Source: Icerya purchasi
Taxonomy: Eukaryota; Arthropoda; Insecta; Hemiptera; Monophlebidae
Direction of reading: 5' to 3'
Length of the DNA: 64,000 nt
Assembly (NCBI GenBank): GCA_039619475.1
Contig: CM077115.1
Coordinates: forward strand, 445,769,292 to 445,833,291
The translations under genes and the position numbers were made by a program. The number at the start of each line of letters is the position of its first letter. Position 1 is the stretch's first letter. Below the pieces are notes generated by a model, which ran no database searches, was not told the origin of the DNA, and worked only from the letters and a program-made list of their open reading frames with translations. Shown here one piece after another: positions 63,289 through 64,000 of the stretch.

Positions 63289-64000
63289 TACCTCCCTCGA
63301 TTACGAGTATGAGTTTTATCCGTAAGGATAAAGTAGCAGCGCTATTTTTGAGGAGCGCAATCTATCATCCGTGCTGCCGACCAACGAATATTTTTCGTAT
63401 ATATGCCTTGTTTTTGAAAAAAAACGTCCGTCCAACTGCGGCTAATCAATTCATGATCAAAATTCTTCACTTCTTCGTCGTTCGCGAAACGCTCTCTTCC
63501 CCCCAGGGCTGTTTTTAAATGATCAAACACACGTGGGAGATCATCCGAAAGAATGAGAGTTTCGACGCGCTCAAGGTTTATGCAAATCTGTGTGCAAAGT
63601 TGGCGGCTGACCGCTGCGCGCTTCAACTTCCACATAATATCGTCCTTCTTCGAACATATTAGGACACCATGTGGGTCAGGAAGTTTCTTTATCACCGTAC
63701 ACTTCACATATTTGTCGGTGAATTTCAACGGGATTATGATTTTCTCCCCACAGAAACCGCACTACGCCTCTCAATGTTTTGGATGACTTATTCACACGAG
63801 ACGCTTCATTTCAAACAGACAACAGACACTGTAAACGAACCAAACAAGGTGATACCGGTTTCATTCCTTCACGGGGGGATAGAGGATGAAACCCTGGTTC
63901 GTTTAGGCTGGAGTGGGGGGTTGTATGTTAATTTAGGTAGAAACTACGCGCGAGTCTTAATTCATTCATCCTCTCTCGTATTGATATGAACGTGGGACGG

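Overview
The window is a stretch of AT-rich animal nuclear DNA, almost certainly from an insect and possibly a hemipteran. The evidence is spliceosomal introns with ordinary GT/AG borders, a gene with clear animal orthologues, many Tc1/mariner and pogo transposons, several non-LTR retrotransposon lineages, tRNA-derived repeats and a fragment resembling an insect odorant receptor. There are no bacterial operons, CRISPR arrays or rRNA genes. The species cannot be named from the sequence alone.

One host gene fills the window. Sixteen plus-strand exons between 2383 and 62208 join in phase at every junction into the 3' part of a USP48-type ubiquitin-specific protease, about 1009 residues plus a stop codon. 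The N-terminal exons, which would hold the catalytic Cys box, lie upstream of base 1. In order, the visible part encodes the zinc-ribbon (fingers) part of the USP domain, the catalytic His box, the acidic triad residue, three DUSP domains, a ubiquitin-like domain and the family-specific C-terminal tail (FKGTGLLG). Exon 7 (34471-35252) carries a low-complexity insertion between DUSP1 and DUSP2 with a periodic HHHX histidine tract.

The introns are long (up to 17.2 kb, intron 6) and filled with repeats. 1-7 kb: mariner debris and a TIR-bounded Tc1/mariner-like remnant. 7.1-9.3 kb: a TIR- and TA-bounded but decayed Tigger/pogo element. 11.2-12 kb: the reverse-transcriptase tail of a LINE. 13-16 kb: two copies of an unnamed 350-390 bp repeat, with two more at 40.6 and 55.9 kb. 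18-30 kb: one plus-strand and one minus-strand LINE remnant, a SWIM-finger transposase remnant, a 165-190 bp tandem array and SINE-like copies. 31-32 kb: a palindromic TIR element. 33.6 kb: a tRNA-Arg-like SINE. 44-55 kb: three same-strand fragments of another LINE, an apparently intact DD34D mariner (45359-46641), an odorant-receptor-like antisense fragment in intron 12 and a large inverted repeat carrying tRNA-like promoters. 57.5-59.1 kb: a Tc1/mariner-superfamily element with exceptionally long TIRs. 63-64 kb: another mariner remnant downstream of the gene.

Only two reading frames look capable of making protein: USP48 and the mariner transposase. Everything else recognisable is decayed, apart from the receptor-like fragment, whose status is open. 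All calls rest on reading motifs and splice sites by eye; no search or folding program was run.
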